From NCBI GenBank assembly GCA_963786675.1, contig CAWAZY010000004.1, positions 186,001 through 250,000 of the forward strand: 64,000 nt of DNA, written 5' to 3'. The notes under the pieces are model-generated. The model saw only the letters and a program-made list of their open reading frames with translations, did no database searches and was not told the origin of the DNA. Position 1 is the stretch's first letter; every line of letters starts with the position of its first letter. The stretch comes from JAGVSR01 sp963786675 (GTDB taxonomy: Bacteria > Pseudomonadota > Alphaproteobacteria > Rhizobiales > Hyphomicrobiaceae). Of this stretch, positions 20,239 to 29,366 are shown piece by piece. Position numbers and translations under genes: made by a program.

Positions 20239-20274
20239 AAAGGCCCCGGGTCGCAACCGGGGCCTTTGCTTTTG
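20239..20274 (+). terminator. Rho-independent terminator after the L,D-transpeptidase gene
   Basis: An 11-bp perfect stem (AAAGGCCCCGG at 20239-20249 and CCGGGGCCTTT at 20257-20267) with a seven-base loop, followed by a T-rich GCTTTT. It lies about 60 bases past the transpeptidase stop and could also serve the convergent TPR gene. Confidence 0.8.
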
Positions 20275-20292
20275 CAGCCACGCGCGTCTCGG

Positions 20293-20844
20293 CTACAGCT
20301 CCGTACGGTTGCTTGCCCGGTAGCCGGCGATATTCCGAGACAGAGATGCGTAAGCTTCGCAGGCCGTCCCGCACCGGCGGCCGATCTCATGCAACTGGGC
20401 TTCCGCCGCGGCCACGGCGTCTTTCATCAGGTAGGCTTCACCCAGGTAGGCGCGCGCGAGAACGTAGTCCGGATCACGCGCCAAGGCGCGATGATAGAAG
20501 GTCATCGCCGCATCGACATCACCCAGCTTGCGGGTCGCGTATCCGGTCGCATTCAGGATGCGCGGATCGGAGGGATCGCGCGCGCCCTTCAAGACATGGA
20601 GGGCTGCGCTGTACTGGCCCTGACGCGCCATCCAATAGGCGGCGTTGTAAATTTCATCGTCGCTGGCTTCACCTGCCTTCGGCTTGCAGGCCGGCTTAGT
20701 CTTGTTCTCCGGCTTACGGCAATCGACCTTTTTCTTTGGCGGGTCGAAATCTGCTGAAGCGCTGATGGGGACGACCACCGTCAGTGCCAAAGCAGCTACG
20801 ATCAAACTGATGCGGGGCATTCTACTGATGCGGGGCATTGTCAT
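20293..20844 (-). CDS. Exported tetratricopeptide-repeat protein
   Basis: A 183-residue protein with a signal peptide (LIVAALALTVVVPISASA), a short Lys/Pro-rich linker with two cysteines, then about three TPR units (IYNAAYWMARQGQYSAALHV, RILNATGYATRKLGDVDAAM, YVLARAYLGEAYLMKDAVAA). TPRs are protein-protein adaptors; here they would act in the periplasm. The start region is a direct duplication: MPRISR and MPRISL are encoded by two near-identical copies (about 18 bp, 20811-20840). The downstream ATG may therefore be the original start. Its partner is unknown. Confidence 0.8.
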   Translation of the reverse strand: MTMPRISRMPRISLIVAALALTVVVPISASADFDPPKKKVDCRKPENKTKPACKPKAGEASDDEIYNAAYWMARQGQYSAALHVLKGARDPSDPRILNATGYATRKLGDVDAAMTFYHRALARDPDYVLARAYLGEAYLMKDAVAAAEAQLHEIGRRCGTACEAYASLSRNIAGYRASNRTEL

Positions 20845-21133
20845 GGGATCGATCTCCGCGCACTGAGCGTCAAGGGCGGTATTGGCTGTTATTTTAAGTC
20901 AGCCTGCTCGGCCCGTAAACGCTGGGGGGCACGGCTCCGATCAGTCGCTCCTGCGGAACGGCGCGGCGGGCCACAGACCGGCCAATGGGCCATCTGCCGC
21001 AAAAAAGTGGGGATTTGAGGGTCCAATCGCCACGTTTGAGCCAGATGACGGGCGATAAGCTGTCGCGACACGTTGGGGGTTGGTCTGGAATCGCCCGCGT
21101 TGGCCGTGGACCGGAATATGGGGATTGAACAGC

Positions 21134-22477
21134 GTGCTTTGGCGTCGGCGCACCGAAGGCTTCGAATGGAAGGAGTATGTGCGGACCACCGTGCTGCTCC
21201 GCCGCCGTCAGCGCAGGGACAAAATCGAAGCCGCCGGACAAGCGGCGGCCCGCGGGTTGAAGGAGGCCGGCCGCGCCGGGCTTGAAGCCGGCGTCGCAGG
21301 AGCAGGTGCGGCCGGACGGGGTGCAGCGGTTCTGGCCGAGAGCGCCGCTAAAAGTGTCGCGTCCGGGTCACTGAGCGGCTGGCAAGCACTTCGCCAGCGC
21401 CTTGCCCGCCTGCATCGGGCAATCTCGATTGCCAGCACGCCGCTGTCCGCGCGTCTTCTACCGCATTCATGGACATTGGCTGGCGTGGGGCTTGCCGCCG
21501 CTGTCGCCTCAGCCATCCGGGTGGCGCAGTTCGGCATGGACCGTGATGCGACTTGGATCGCGGGGGTTGCCGTCATCGCGCTGATCCTGGCCCTATGGCC
21601 GCGCGTATTCGCGGTGCGCCCTGACGACGACCAAAGCCCAAGTTACGGCACTCTGGTCCGCCACGCGCGAACACAGACGGCGATGGCGGACACGACCGTC
21701 ACCGCAGGTTCATTCACCCAAAGGATCTCTGCTCAGGTCCGCCAAGTCCCGCTTTTGCATCTGGTATCCGCAGGCCTCTTCGCCGTGGTGATGGTTTGGC
21801 TAGCCGCACCCGCCCTGATCCGGTCATTGCCGGCAGACGCGCCATCATCGCAGCCTCCAGCAGCGCAAGACGCCACGACGGAACGCCTGACGGGGAGCGT
21901 GCGCCTCCTGTCCGATGGCGTACTCAAAATCGGCGATACGCGCATCACGCTCGACAGTCTCACCCTTCTTGATGCTGAACAGAACTGCCGCCGCGACGAT
22001 GGCAAATCCTGGCCATGCGGCAAGGCCGCCCATGCGGCGTTAAAAAAATCCGTGCAAGGCCGCCGCGATGTCGTTTGCGAACCCGCCGGAGACTCTGACG
22101 GCAGCGTGCGTGCGACCTGCACGGCAAATGGCCGCGACATCGGCGCGGACCTCGTACGCGACGGCCATGCCTTTGCGGACGGATTGATCTGGGCAACCTA
22201 CGGATCGCAACAGTCTGAAGCTCAAACCAACCGCGCCGGCCTGTGGGCAGGCGATGGGGAAACGCCGGACGCATGGCGCGCGCGGGTGTGGGACGAAGCG
22301 GTGGCGAAGGCTCCAGGCGGATGCCCGGTCAAAGGACGCATTCTCGGGCGGCGCAAAATTCACATCATGCCGCATGACCGAGACTATGACCGCACCGCTC
22401 TGCGCACATCGCGCGGCGACGCTTGGTTCTGCTCGCGCGATGAAGCGGTGGCCGCGGGCTTTGCGGAACGCGACTGA
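21134..22477 (+). CDS. Membrane-anchored SNase-fold protein, probably inactive
   Basis: The 447-residue product starts at a GTG (LWRRRTEGFEWKEYVRTTVL). It has a basic and alanine-rich cytoplasmic part, three hydrophobic segments (LAGVGLAAAVASAIRVAQF, AGVAVIALILALWP, LLHLVSAGLFAVVMVWLAA), then an SNase-like domain (about 260-370). The C-terminus (VKGRILGRRKIHIMPHDRDY then GDAWFCSRDEA) matches the short domain often attached to thermonuclease-family proteins. Aligned without gaps to the usual RIRLAGIDAPE, the sequence reads RITLDSLTLLD. The catalytic Arg, Asp and Glu are thus replaced by Thr, Thr and Asp. A binding role is more likely than nuclease activity. Confidence 0.75.
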   Translation: MLWRRRTEGFEWKEYVRTTVLLRRRQRRDKIEAAGQAAARGLKEAGRAGLEAGVAGAGAAGRGAAVLAESAAKSVASGSLSGWQALRQRLARLHRAISIASTPLSARLLPHSWTLAGVGLAAAVASAIRVAQFGMDRDATWIAGVAVIALILALWPRVFAVRPDDDQSPSYGTLVRHARTQTAMADTTVTAGSFTQRISAQVRQVPLLHLVSAGLFAVVMVWLAAPALIRSLPADAPSSQPPAAQDATTERLTGSVRLLSDGVLKIGDTRITLDSLTLLDAEQNCRRDDGKSWPCGKAAHAALKKSVQGRRDVVCEPAGDSDGSVRATCTANGRDIGADLVRDGHAFADGLIWATYGSQQSEAQTNRAGLWAGDGETPDAWRARVWDEAVAKAPGGCPVKGRILGRRKIHIMPHDRDYDRTALRTSRGDAWFCSRDEAVAAGFAERD

Positions 22478-22506
22478 GATTTGTGTCCGCCATCCGCCGC
22501 GGCAAA

Positions 22507-22541
22507 TAAAAAGCCCGCGGTCGGGGGGATGACCGCGGGCT
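22507..22541 (-). terminator. Rho-independent terminator, leftward
   Basis: An 11-bp perfect stem (22512-22522 with 22531-22541) read on the minus strand is followed by TTTTTATTT. It lies about 545 bases beyond the end of the lyase-like gene, so it probably closes the leftward secretion operon. It lies only about 30 bases past the stop of the rightward SNase-fold gene and could slow that transcript too. Confidence 0.65.
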
Positions 22542-23086
22542 GACACCATGGCACCTAGGGGGGATGGGGACGGCGCCACGCGTGAATTCAGGGAACACCT
22601 TTCCCGGCCATTTCGCAAGATGCCGCGACGGTTCCATTTAAGTTGTCGTAAAGAACGGGTTAAAGGACCCGTAATGGCAAACCAGTCCGCACCGATATCC
22701 GACAGATCAATTCAACGCCGTTTTCTGTCGTGTTGCGATGCCGTTCCCGTTAAACAATATCGGGCTGTTTCCGTTACCGGTGTTACAGGAACTGCGATAC
22801 CGCACTGCACACGGATCAATCGCGTGCCGCCATACGAAGCCGCGCCCATGGCAACACTCACGCGGTCATTCTCATCCGGCGAGAGGCCGCAAAACCTGCT
22901 TGAAAATGCCTGTTGATAGCCTGTGGGCAGCGCTCAGACTGAGCGCTCATTGCCGGCCATGCATCACATGCAATGCCAATTCGGAACGCCATTTCTTCGA
23001 GCGCATGTTGACAGTTCCGGGCAACATCCGACCTCCCGGCGACGGCCGGTTGCGATGTCATCCAGGCCCGATGGGTTCAATACCGC
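22542..23086. other. Intergenic region, no gene recognised
   Basis: About 545 bases are less GC-rich than the surroundings. A frame at 22548-22916 (plus) gives an unrecognised cysteine-containing translation with no convincing start, so I do not call it. As the 3' side of the secretion operon it may be an untranslated tail or hold a small RNA; nothing decisive is visible. Confidence 0.4.
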
Positions 23087-23956
23087 TTATTGCCAGCGCA
23101 GCACGAAAGACGACAACTTCAGCGTTGTGTCTTCCGGCGCCTTCGATCCATTGAACACGGTGCCGTAGTGGATGTCGGCCAGAACCCCGGCGAATTGCAG
23201 ATTTTCATCCTGACGCACAGCAAGGTTGGCATTTTCCGACGCCAACTGCCCATCGACCCAGAGGCGCACGACGCCATCCTTCTTGCCGGGCGTATTCAGC
23301 ACGAATTCTTCATCGACACTCACCCACCGACCGCGCGGCCATACCTTGCGGCTATGACCGGCAGCAATATTCTGCCAGCCGTCGTTGCCTGCAAACTGCA
23401 AGTGGACGTTGGAGCCGCCGTCTTTCAGCCAGACCGGACGCGCCACGACGCCGCCGCCAATAGAAGGCTCGCCACGTGCATCGAAATTCTGACCGACGAC
23501 CAGACCGGGCAATACGCCGGGACCCGAGAAGGAGAATTTTTCGGGCAGATACACGCTGTAGGACAAACATGCCGCCGACGTGGCTTGCAGATCCTGCGGC
23601 GCCCACATGAAGCCCACGCCGCCGCGCGAGGCCGAGTCGCCGTACCCGCTGCTGGTGCCCTGGGCCAACCGGACCTGGAGCGCATGCCCCTCGGGCGCAG
23701 TGTCGTCGGAGGCAATCTCGGTGTTATCGAGAATGCCGAACTCGCTGGACCCGGCGCGCGCTTGGAACTCCGAAGTGGTCAGGGGAGAACCGGCTTCGTC
23801 CGCCAGCGCGAACCGCACGGATGAAAGATAGCGGGCCTCGCACACCGATACCGCATCGGACCCGAAGCTGGTGTACATGATCCAGCCCGCGACGATGGCG
23901 AGGGCTGTACCACCCACCGCGTTGACGATTAGTTTTGCCGAAGTCTGCTGCGCCAT
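23087..23956 (-). CDS. Polysaccharide-lyase-like protein (PL14-type jelly-roll), membrane-anchored or exported
   Basis: The 289-residue protein begins with one hydrophobic segment (VGGTALAIVAGWIMYTSFG) without a clear cleavage site. The rest resembles the concanavalin-like fold of alginate/glucuronan lyases of the PL14 type: ACLSYSVYLPEKFSF, VLPGLVVGQNF, RWVSVDEEFVLNTPGKKDGV and RLWVDGQLASENANL. The resemblance is by motif order, and I cannot confirm catalytic residues. It is the last gene of a leftward unit after the type I ABC and HlyD genes (23-base gap). Its position near alg8/alg44/algD fits an uronate polymer as substrate or ligand. Confidence 0.6.
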   Translation of the reverse strand: MAQQTSAKLIVNAVGGTALAIVAGWIMYTSFGSDAVSVCEARYLSSVRFALADEAGSPLTTSEFQARAGSSEFGILDNTEIASDDTAPEGHALQVRLAQGTSSGYGDSASRGGVGFMWAPQDLQATSAACLSYSVYLPEKFSFSGPGVLPGLVVGQNFDARGEPSIGGGVVARPVWLKDGGSNVHLQFAGNDGWQNIAAGHSRKVWPRGRWVSVDEEFVLNTPGKKDGVVRLWVDGQLASENANLAVRQDENLQFAGVLADIHYGTVFNGSKAPEDTTLKLSSFVLRWQ

Positions 23957-23979
23957 GTCGGAAACGTCCTGACTTGAGA

Positions 23980-24960
23980 TTAGCCGCGGAAGGCGCGGTT
24001 GATGTTGCGCATGACCGGATCGATCAATTGATCGAGAAGCGTGCGTTGTCCGGTCACGAGGAGAATTTCGGCGCGCATGCCGGGCTGAATGTCGACGTGC
24101 CCACTGATATCGGACCGCGACTGTTCCAACTCGACCCGCGCCGTGAAGTAGGGCTGACCCGTCCGCTTGTCTTCCAGGCTATCGGCCGACACCCAGGCGA
24201 GGCGCGCGGCCAGTGGCCGCTGCTCACGCCAGCTCAATGCCGTCAGCCAGACTTTCGCCGGCATCCCCGGCTTGACGTTTTCGATCTGGTTAGGCGCAAG
24301 GCGTCCCTCGATCACCAAGCGATCGCCCTCCGGGACGATGTCCATCACCGTTCCGCCGGGCTGGAGAACGGCACCGGGCGAGAAGATCTGCATATTGAGC
24401 ACGCGGCCCGCGACGGGGGCCCGCAAGATCGCGCGCTCCAATTCCTGCTCGGCCATCACGACGCGTGCGTTGATGCCCGCCATTTCCTTCTCGACTTCCG
24501 CAACCTGCCGCTCCAACGAAAGGACGCGCGAGCGAGAGGAGAGCTTGCGATCCGCCAAATCCGTCATCGTGGCCGTTTCAAGCCGCACCAGTTCCAACTG
24601 ACGGCGGGCGGCGTCGGCCTGTATTTTCAGAGCGCCGATCTGTTCATCGATGGATGCGGTATCCAGCGTGACCAGCATCTCCCCTGCCTTTACCTGCTGG
24701 CCTTCGGTCACATGAATCTGGGCTACACTCCCGCCCCGGTGATGCTGAATGGGCTTGGCCTTGGTCTCGACGATGATGGTGCCGGGCAGTCCCACGCCCT
24801 TGTCCAACGGGGCGATGGCCGCTCCGCCGAAGCCGGCCGCAATGAAGACGGACACAGCCAGAAGGCCGAGCGCGACCGGCAGCCGGATATCCAGACGCGC
24901 AGGTGCGCGTGCCGTTTGCGCAAGCGCTGGAGCAATGTCGGACCCACTAAAATTCAACAT
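23980..24960 (-). CDS. Type I secretion membrane fusion protein (HlyD/PrtE family)
   Basis: The 326-residue adaptor starts MLNFSGSDIAPALAQ, with one N-terminal membrane helix (ALGLLAVSVFIAAGFGGAA). It continues with the biotinyl-lipoyl half VKAGEMLVTLDTASIDEQIG, a central coiled coil rich in Glu, Arg and Leu, the second lipoyl half LRAPVAGRVLNMQIFSPGAV and the beta-barrel IVPEGDRLVIEGRLAPNQIE. It bridges the inner-membrane ABC protein to a TolC-like channel, which is not in this window. The ABC gene ends 10 bases upstream, so the pair is co-transcribed. Confidence 0.92.
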   Translation of the reverse strand: MLNFSGSDIAPALAQTARAPARLDIRLPVALGLLAVSVFIAAGFGGAAIAPLDKGVGLPGTIIVETKAKPIQHHRGGSVAQIHVTEGQQVKAGEMLVTLDTASIDEQIGALKIQADAARRQLELVRLETATMTDLADRKLSSRSRVLSLERQVAEVEKEMAGINARVVMAEQELERAILRAPVAGRVLNMQIFSPGAVLQPGGTVMDIVPEGDRLVIEGRLAPNQIENVKPGMPAKVWLTALSWREQRPLAARLAWVSADSLEDKRTGQPYFTARVELEQSRSDISGHVDIQPGMRAEILLVTGQRTLLDQLIDPVMRNINRAFRG

Positions 24961-24970
24961 GGGGCAATCC

Positions 24971-26692
24971 TCATTTGTAGCCGGCGTTCTGTGCCACCGC
25001 GCGTTGCCGCTCGGCTTCAATGCGCTCGCGCACCTGTGCCGAAGGACCGGCCGCCTGAAGCACACCCTGGTTCAGAACGGCGACGTCTTCGCACATCTGC
25101 AACAAGCGGGGATCTTGAGTTGCCAGAACAATCGTCGTGCCGGCCGCTTTGAGATCTTCGAGTGTCTTTTGCAGCCGCCGCAGCCCCGCGCCATCGAGCC
25201 CAAGTTCCGGCTCGTCGAGCACGACAATGCGCGGCTCGCCAAAAATGGCCCGCGCCAAGGCCACGGCCCGCCGCTCACGCAGGGCGAGCGCCGACCCCTG
25301 GGGGCCAACCGCCGTATCGAAGCCGCTCGGCAGTGCCTGCAGCGTTTCGAGAACCCCGGCCCGGACCGCCGCATGGGCGGCTGCCATCAGCGAGGCATCG
25401 GTGAAACGCACGATATTCTCATGCACGCTGCCTTCGATGAGGATGGGCTCGTCGGGCATGAAGCCGATCGGTGTGGTCGCGCCTGTCCGCTGCCATTTGA
25501 CGATGGGCACCCCGTCCAGATCAGCCGAGCCGTGAGAGGGGTGGACCGCGCCGGCAAGAACGCCAGCCAGCGTGGTCTTGCCCGACCCGTTGGACCCGAC
25601 AAGGCCCAGGCACCGGCCCGGCTCGATCGTCAGATTAATTCCGCGCAGGGCCGGCACCTTGCGCCCGGGATGGTAGACGGTCACATCGTGTAATTCGATG
25701 CGCCCCGACAACGGCTCTCCGCTGGCCGCCAGACGCGGCGTCACGGCATCGGCAGGCAGGGCTTTGAGCCGCTGATATCCCGACCAGGCCGCGCCGAGGC
25801 CGCGGATTGACGCCACGAGGTTTTCAAGCGGAGCCAGCGCACGCGCCAGCAGGATGGCTGCGGCCACCAGGGCGCCCGGCGCGATCTCGCTGCGGATGAC
25901 GAGCCACGCGCCGATGCCATAGACGGCCACCTGCGAACCGATCCGCACGAAGCGCGACATCGAGCGGACGACACTGACCCGCTTACCGATCGAATAGGCC
26001 GCGCTGATCTGGAGGCGATTGCTCGTCTCCCAAGCGGCGGCGGCACCCTTTGCGAGGCCCAGAGCCCCTGCATATTGGGCATTGCCGGCGATGGTCTGCC
26101 ACCACTGCTGCGACCGTTCGAGTGCCCGCATCCGCTCGACTTCCAGCCTACCGGTCAGGCCGTTCTGCAGGAGCGATGCCGCGATGAGAAGGAGGGCCGA
26201 TGCGACGGCGATACCGCCGATCACAGGGTGCAATGCAAACAGCGCCAGCAGGAAGATGGGTGTCCAGGGCGCATCGAACAGCGGCAGAATGGCGGATGAC
26301 GCCAGGAATGCGCGCAGCCGCTCGAGCGCCGCCGCGTCCTGGCGAAGCTCGACGCTCGGAACGCCAAGTTTGACGCCGTTTTCCAGAATATGATGACCAA
26401 GCTCGTGATCCAGCCAGAGGGCCGAGCGCAACAGGATATTGTCGCGCACGACTTCCACGGCCGCCAGCGTCAGCATGGCGCCGGCCGCCATGATCGACAG
26501 AATGGCCAAGGTCTCAAGGCTGCCGAGGGGAACGACAGTCTCGAAGATCTGCAGGGTGTAGAGCGGTGTGGCGAGCATCAGTAGATTGATGCAGCCGCTG
26601 AACAGGAACGTCGCGAAAACGGCGCGACGTACCTGCTTCAGCATCCGCCTCGAGGTACGCATGACAAAATCCCGAAGGCCAAAAAGGAGCAT
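24971..26692 (-). CDS. Type I secretion ABC transporter (PrtD-like) with degenerate ATPase motifs
   Basis: The 573-residue protein has a six-helix membrane domain without a peptidase domain (INLLMLATPLYTLQIFETVV is typical of PrtD) and a C-terminal nucleotide-binding domain. Walker A (GLVGSNGSGKTTLAGVLAG) and Walker B (RIVVLDEPELGLDGAG) are intact. The other motifs depart from the family. The signature normally LSGGQ reads LALRE, the Q-loop glutamine of GYLPQ is Asp in GFMPD, and the H-loop histidine is Gln in LATQD. ATP may bind but hydrolysis should be altered. HlyD and a lyase-like gene follow; three RTX genes lie upstream on the same strand. Confidence 0.9.
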   Translation of the reverse strand: MLLFGLRDFVMRTSRRMLKQVRRAVFATFLFSGCINLLMLATPLYTLQIFETVVPLGSLETLAILSIMAAGAMLTLAAVEVVRDNILLRSALWLDHELGHHILENGVKLGVPSVELRQDAAALERLRAFLASSAILPLFDAPWTPIFLLALFALHPVIGGIAVASALLLIAASLLQNGLTGRLEVERMRALERSQQWWQTIAGNAQYAGALGLAKGAAAAWETSNRLQISAAYSIGKRVSVVRSMSRFVRIGSQVAVYGIGAWLVIRSEIAPGALVAAAILLARALAPLENLVASIRGLGAAWSGYQRLKALPADAVTPRLAASGEPLSGRIELHDVTVYHPGRKVPALRGINLTIEPGRCLGLVGSNGSGKTTLAGVLAGAVHPSHGSADLDGVPIVKWQRTGATTPIGFMPDEPILIEGSVHENIVRFTDASLMAAAHAAVRAGVLETLQALPSGFDTAVGPQGSALALRERRAVALARAIFGEPRIVVLDEPELGLDGAGLRRLQKTLEDLKAAGTTIVLATQDPRLLQMCEDVAVLNQGVLQAAGPSAQVRERIEAERQRAVAQNAGYK

Positions 26693-26839
26693 CCGGCAAC
26701 TGAAGTCCGTTGCCGGAAGACTTCAAATTAGATGCAAGACCTAAAGGATTTGCGAACCATGCCGGACAATAGAAGACCTTTTGCATGGCAAGGTGTTAAC
26801 AGCCCGTTGCGGACCGTCTTGCTCCGGGGCAATGCGCGC

Positions 26840-29233
26840 TCAGGCGATCAAGAAGCCCTCGGCATGCAGGGCTGCCGCCGACAGGCCGTGCGCGTCTTCC
26901 AGGAACACCACATCGACGAACGTGTTACCCGCCTTGACTGAAAGCATCGTGCCGTCGGCCGCCTCAGTAAGCCGCACAACGTCGTCGATGGCGGCATTCT
27001 TGAACGACTTGGTGAGGTCGCGCACGTCCAGCCGGTCACCCGCGCCATAGTCCGTGATCCGGTCCACGCCCAGATGCTTCGAGCCGCTCAGGACGTCTTT
27101 TGCCAGCCACTGGAAGAGATCGTCGCCAGCACCACCTGTCAGGATGTCTTTGCCGCCCATGCCACGCAGGATGTCGTCACCCGCGCCGCCATCGAGTACA
27201 TCGGCCTTGCTTGACCCCTTAAAGGTATCGGCAAACGCGGTTCCAACGACCTTCTCGATGCCGTCGATCCGATCCTGCCCCCAACCCGTGATCGACTTCT
27301 TCGACACGTCAACGGAGATCGCTCCCGAAGCCAGCGTATAGTCGATCGTATCGAATCCGGACCCACCGACGTAGGTGTCGTCGCCAGCGCCGGCCATGAA
27401 CAGATCGTCGCCCGATCCGCCCTTGGCGCTGTCGTTGCCTTCACCGTCGAAGATCACATCGTTGCCCGAGCCGCCGTCGAGCTTGTCGTCACCGAGCCCG
27501 CCGTCGATGCGGTCAGCGCCGGCGCCGCCTTTCACGTCGTCATTGCCATCGCCGCTGGAAAGAACATTATCGTACTTACTGCCGGTCATCTTATCGGCGG
27601 CGTCCGTACCGACGACAGCCTCGAAGTTCCGTACCGTATCGGTGCCCGCCCCGCTCGCCTTCGACCGTGACAGGTCCACGGTGATCGACTGATCGATCTG
27701 TGAGAAATCCAGGGTGTCGAAGCCGGCACCACCGTCGTAGAAATCGTTACCTGCGCCTACGACAAAGAGATCATCGCCGGCATTGCCATAGGCCTTGTCG
27801 TTGCCCGTGCCGCCCACCAGCACATCATCGCCGTCGCCGCCGCGCAGCACGTCGTTGCCGTCGAGCCCATCCAGAACCTCACCCGATACCACCGTCTCGA
27901 ACAAAACATTCAGCACGGCCGCCGCACCGGCTGCATCGCCATTCGCCTCGGTGGCCGTGGCCGTAACCGTGAGTGCCAGATCGGTACCGATCCGCGTGGT
28001 TAGCATCAACCCAGCCAAATCCGCGGTCTGGAGACGCCAAATCCCGTCCTCGGCGCGCGCACCCGCAGACAAGGTCGCATCCTGTGGCACACCGGCAATG
28101 GACACGGTCAGGTGCTCAGACCCATCGGAATCCGACAGTGCGGCCGCGATATCGAGCGCAACGGACGCGAAGCCTGGAACTGCACCGGACGTCAGAGTAT
28201 CGGCCCCTGCCGTACCCATGGTCGTAGAAACATCGGAACTGATCGCGTCGCTAACCGCGAGGTCCGGCGCATCGGCGACGGCGATCATATCGACCGTAAC
28301 GGTCTGCGTGACTGCCGCACCCGAGGGATCGCTGATCCGCACTTCAAACATCGCCTGCCCAGACACGTTGGCGGCAGGCGTGAAGACGAACGCACCCGTC
28401 CCGGGATCGAGCACCAGCGTTCCCGACTGGGGCGCCTGCACCAATTCATACGCGAGGCTATCGCCGTCGGCGTCGTGCGCCCCGATGGATCCGCTCAAGA
28501 CCTCGTCCTCGTCCGTCACCAGATTCTGGACGGTCGCGGCGAGCGGGGCCTGGTTGAGGAATGCGGCAAGCGGCGTCTCAACGCCATCGACGAAGATCAC
28601 CACGTCCTCGACGCCCGACAGCGTGAGCCCAATGGAAGCGAATGAGAAAGCATTGCCGGCCGATTGCGCCGTCTGAACTCCGACCGAGCCAGCGGCGGCC
28701 AGTTCGGCGGCCGCCCAACCCACATAGGCGGATACGTCGGCCCGGAACGCGTCGGTGAGGCCCCCAGAACTCAACGACAGTTCGATGCGATCGAGGCCCG
28801 TTCCGCCGTAGACCGTATCAGGCCCCGAACCAGCTTCCAGGACGAACGTGTCGTTCCCGGCCTCGCCGTAGAGCGTGTCCACGCCGCCGCCACCGATCAA
28901 AACGTCGTTGCCAGTCGAGCCGTAAAGCCGGTCGTTACCCTCACCGCCGAGGATGGTGTCGTTGCCGCCGTCCCCGATCAGGATATCATCGCCAAGGCCG
29001 CCATCGATGAAATCGTCGCCGCCGCCGCCGTAAACGCCGTCGTTGCCGTCCTCGCCAAAGATCTGGTCGTTGCCCGCATCGCCGGTCAGAATGTCGCTGC
29101 CGGCGCCGCCCAGGATGACATCATCGCCCGCGCCCGCATTGATACGGTCGTTGCCGGCGCCGCCCTCGATGCGATCCGCGTCGATCGTCCCCGAGATCAC
29201 GTCGTTTGCTGCTGTTCCGGCAATGTCGGCCAC
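26840..29233 (-). CDS. RTX calcium-binding protein with Ig/cadherin-like domains, type I secreted
   Basis: The 797-residue acidic protein starts at a GTG preceded by GGAG. Residues 1-150 are RTX nonapeptides (GGAGNDRI, GGGGDDFI). A middle part has cadherin-like Ig domains (DEDEVLSGSIGAHDADGDSL and GAFVFTPAANVSGQAMFEVR), then further RTX blocks. Two copies of a GFDT-D(F/Y)...VDL...VVGT module are embedded in these. The end GVDRITDYGAGDRLDVRDL leads to a hydrophobic GFLIA, like the other two RTX proteins here. There is no N-terminal signal peptide, as expected for type I export. Its likely role is a calcium-dependent matrix or surface protein; no enzymatic domain is recognised. Confidence 0.88.
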   Translation of the reverse strand: MADIAGTAANDVISGTIDADRIEGGAGNDRINAGAGDDVILGGAGSDILTGDAGNDQIFGEDGNDGVYGGGGDDFIDGGLGDDILIGDGGNDTILGGEGNDRLYGSTGNDVLIGGGGVDTLYGEAGNDTFVLEAGSGPDTVYGGTGLDRIELSLSSGGLTDAFRADVSAYVGWAAAELAAAGSVGVQTAQSAGNAFSFASIGLTLSGVEDVVIFVDGVETPLAAFLNQAPLAATVQNLVTDEDEVLSGSIGAHDADGDSLAYELVQAPQSGTLVLDPGTGAFVFTPAANVSGQAMFEVRISDPSGAAVTQTVTVDMIAVADAPDLAVSDAISSDVSTTMGTAGADTLTSGAVPGFASVALDIAAALSDSDGSEHLTVSIAGVPQDATLSAGARAEDGIWRLQTADLAGLMLTTRIGTDLALTVTATATEANGDAAGAAAVLNVLFETVVSGEVLDGLDGNDVLRGGDGDDVLVGGTGNDKAYGNAGDDLFVVGAGNDFYDGGAGFDTLDFSQIDQSITVDLSRSKASGAGTDTVRNFEAVVGTDAADKMTGSKYDNVLSSGDGNDDVKGGAGADRIDGGLGDDKLDGGSGNDVIFDGEGNDSAKGGSGDDLFMAGAGDDTYVGGSGFDTIDYTLASGAISVDVSKKSITGWGQDRIDGIEKVVGTAFADTFKGSSKADVLDGGAGDDILRGMGGKDILTGGAGDDLFQWLAKDVLSGSKHLGVDRITDYGAGDRLDVRDLTKSFKNAAIDDVVRLTEAADGTMLSVKAGNTFVDVVFLEDAHGLSAAALHAEGFLIA

Positions 29234-29366
29234 CTGTCAAACTCCGATCCCGTCCGACCCTCAATAGGGGATCGTACCGCGGAAGTTTTGCTGGCCGATC
29301 AAGCCAATCGCAGCAATTTGATGTAATCGCGGGATTTCAGGGAGCACCCCGTGGTCGGCGACGGTC

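Noticed and set aside
22548..22916. 122-codon open frame after the SNase-fold gene
   Set aside because: No ribosome site, no recognisable family, and it lies in the 3' region of the opposite operon.
27795..28676. 293-codon plus-strand frame rich in Ser, Pro and Ala
   Set aside because: Antisense of the RTX gene; low-complexity composition follows from the GGxGxD codons on the other strand.
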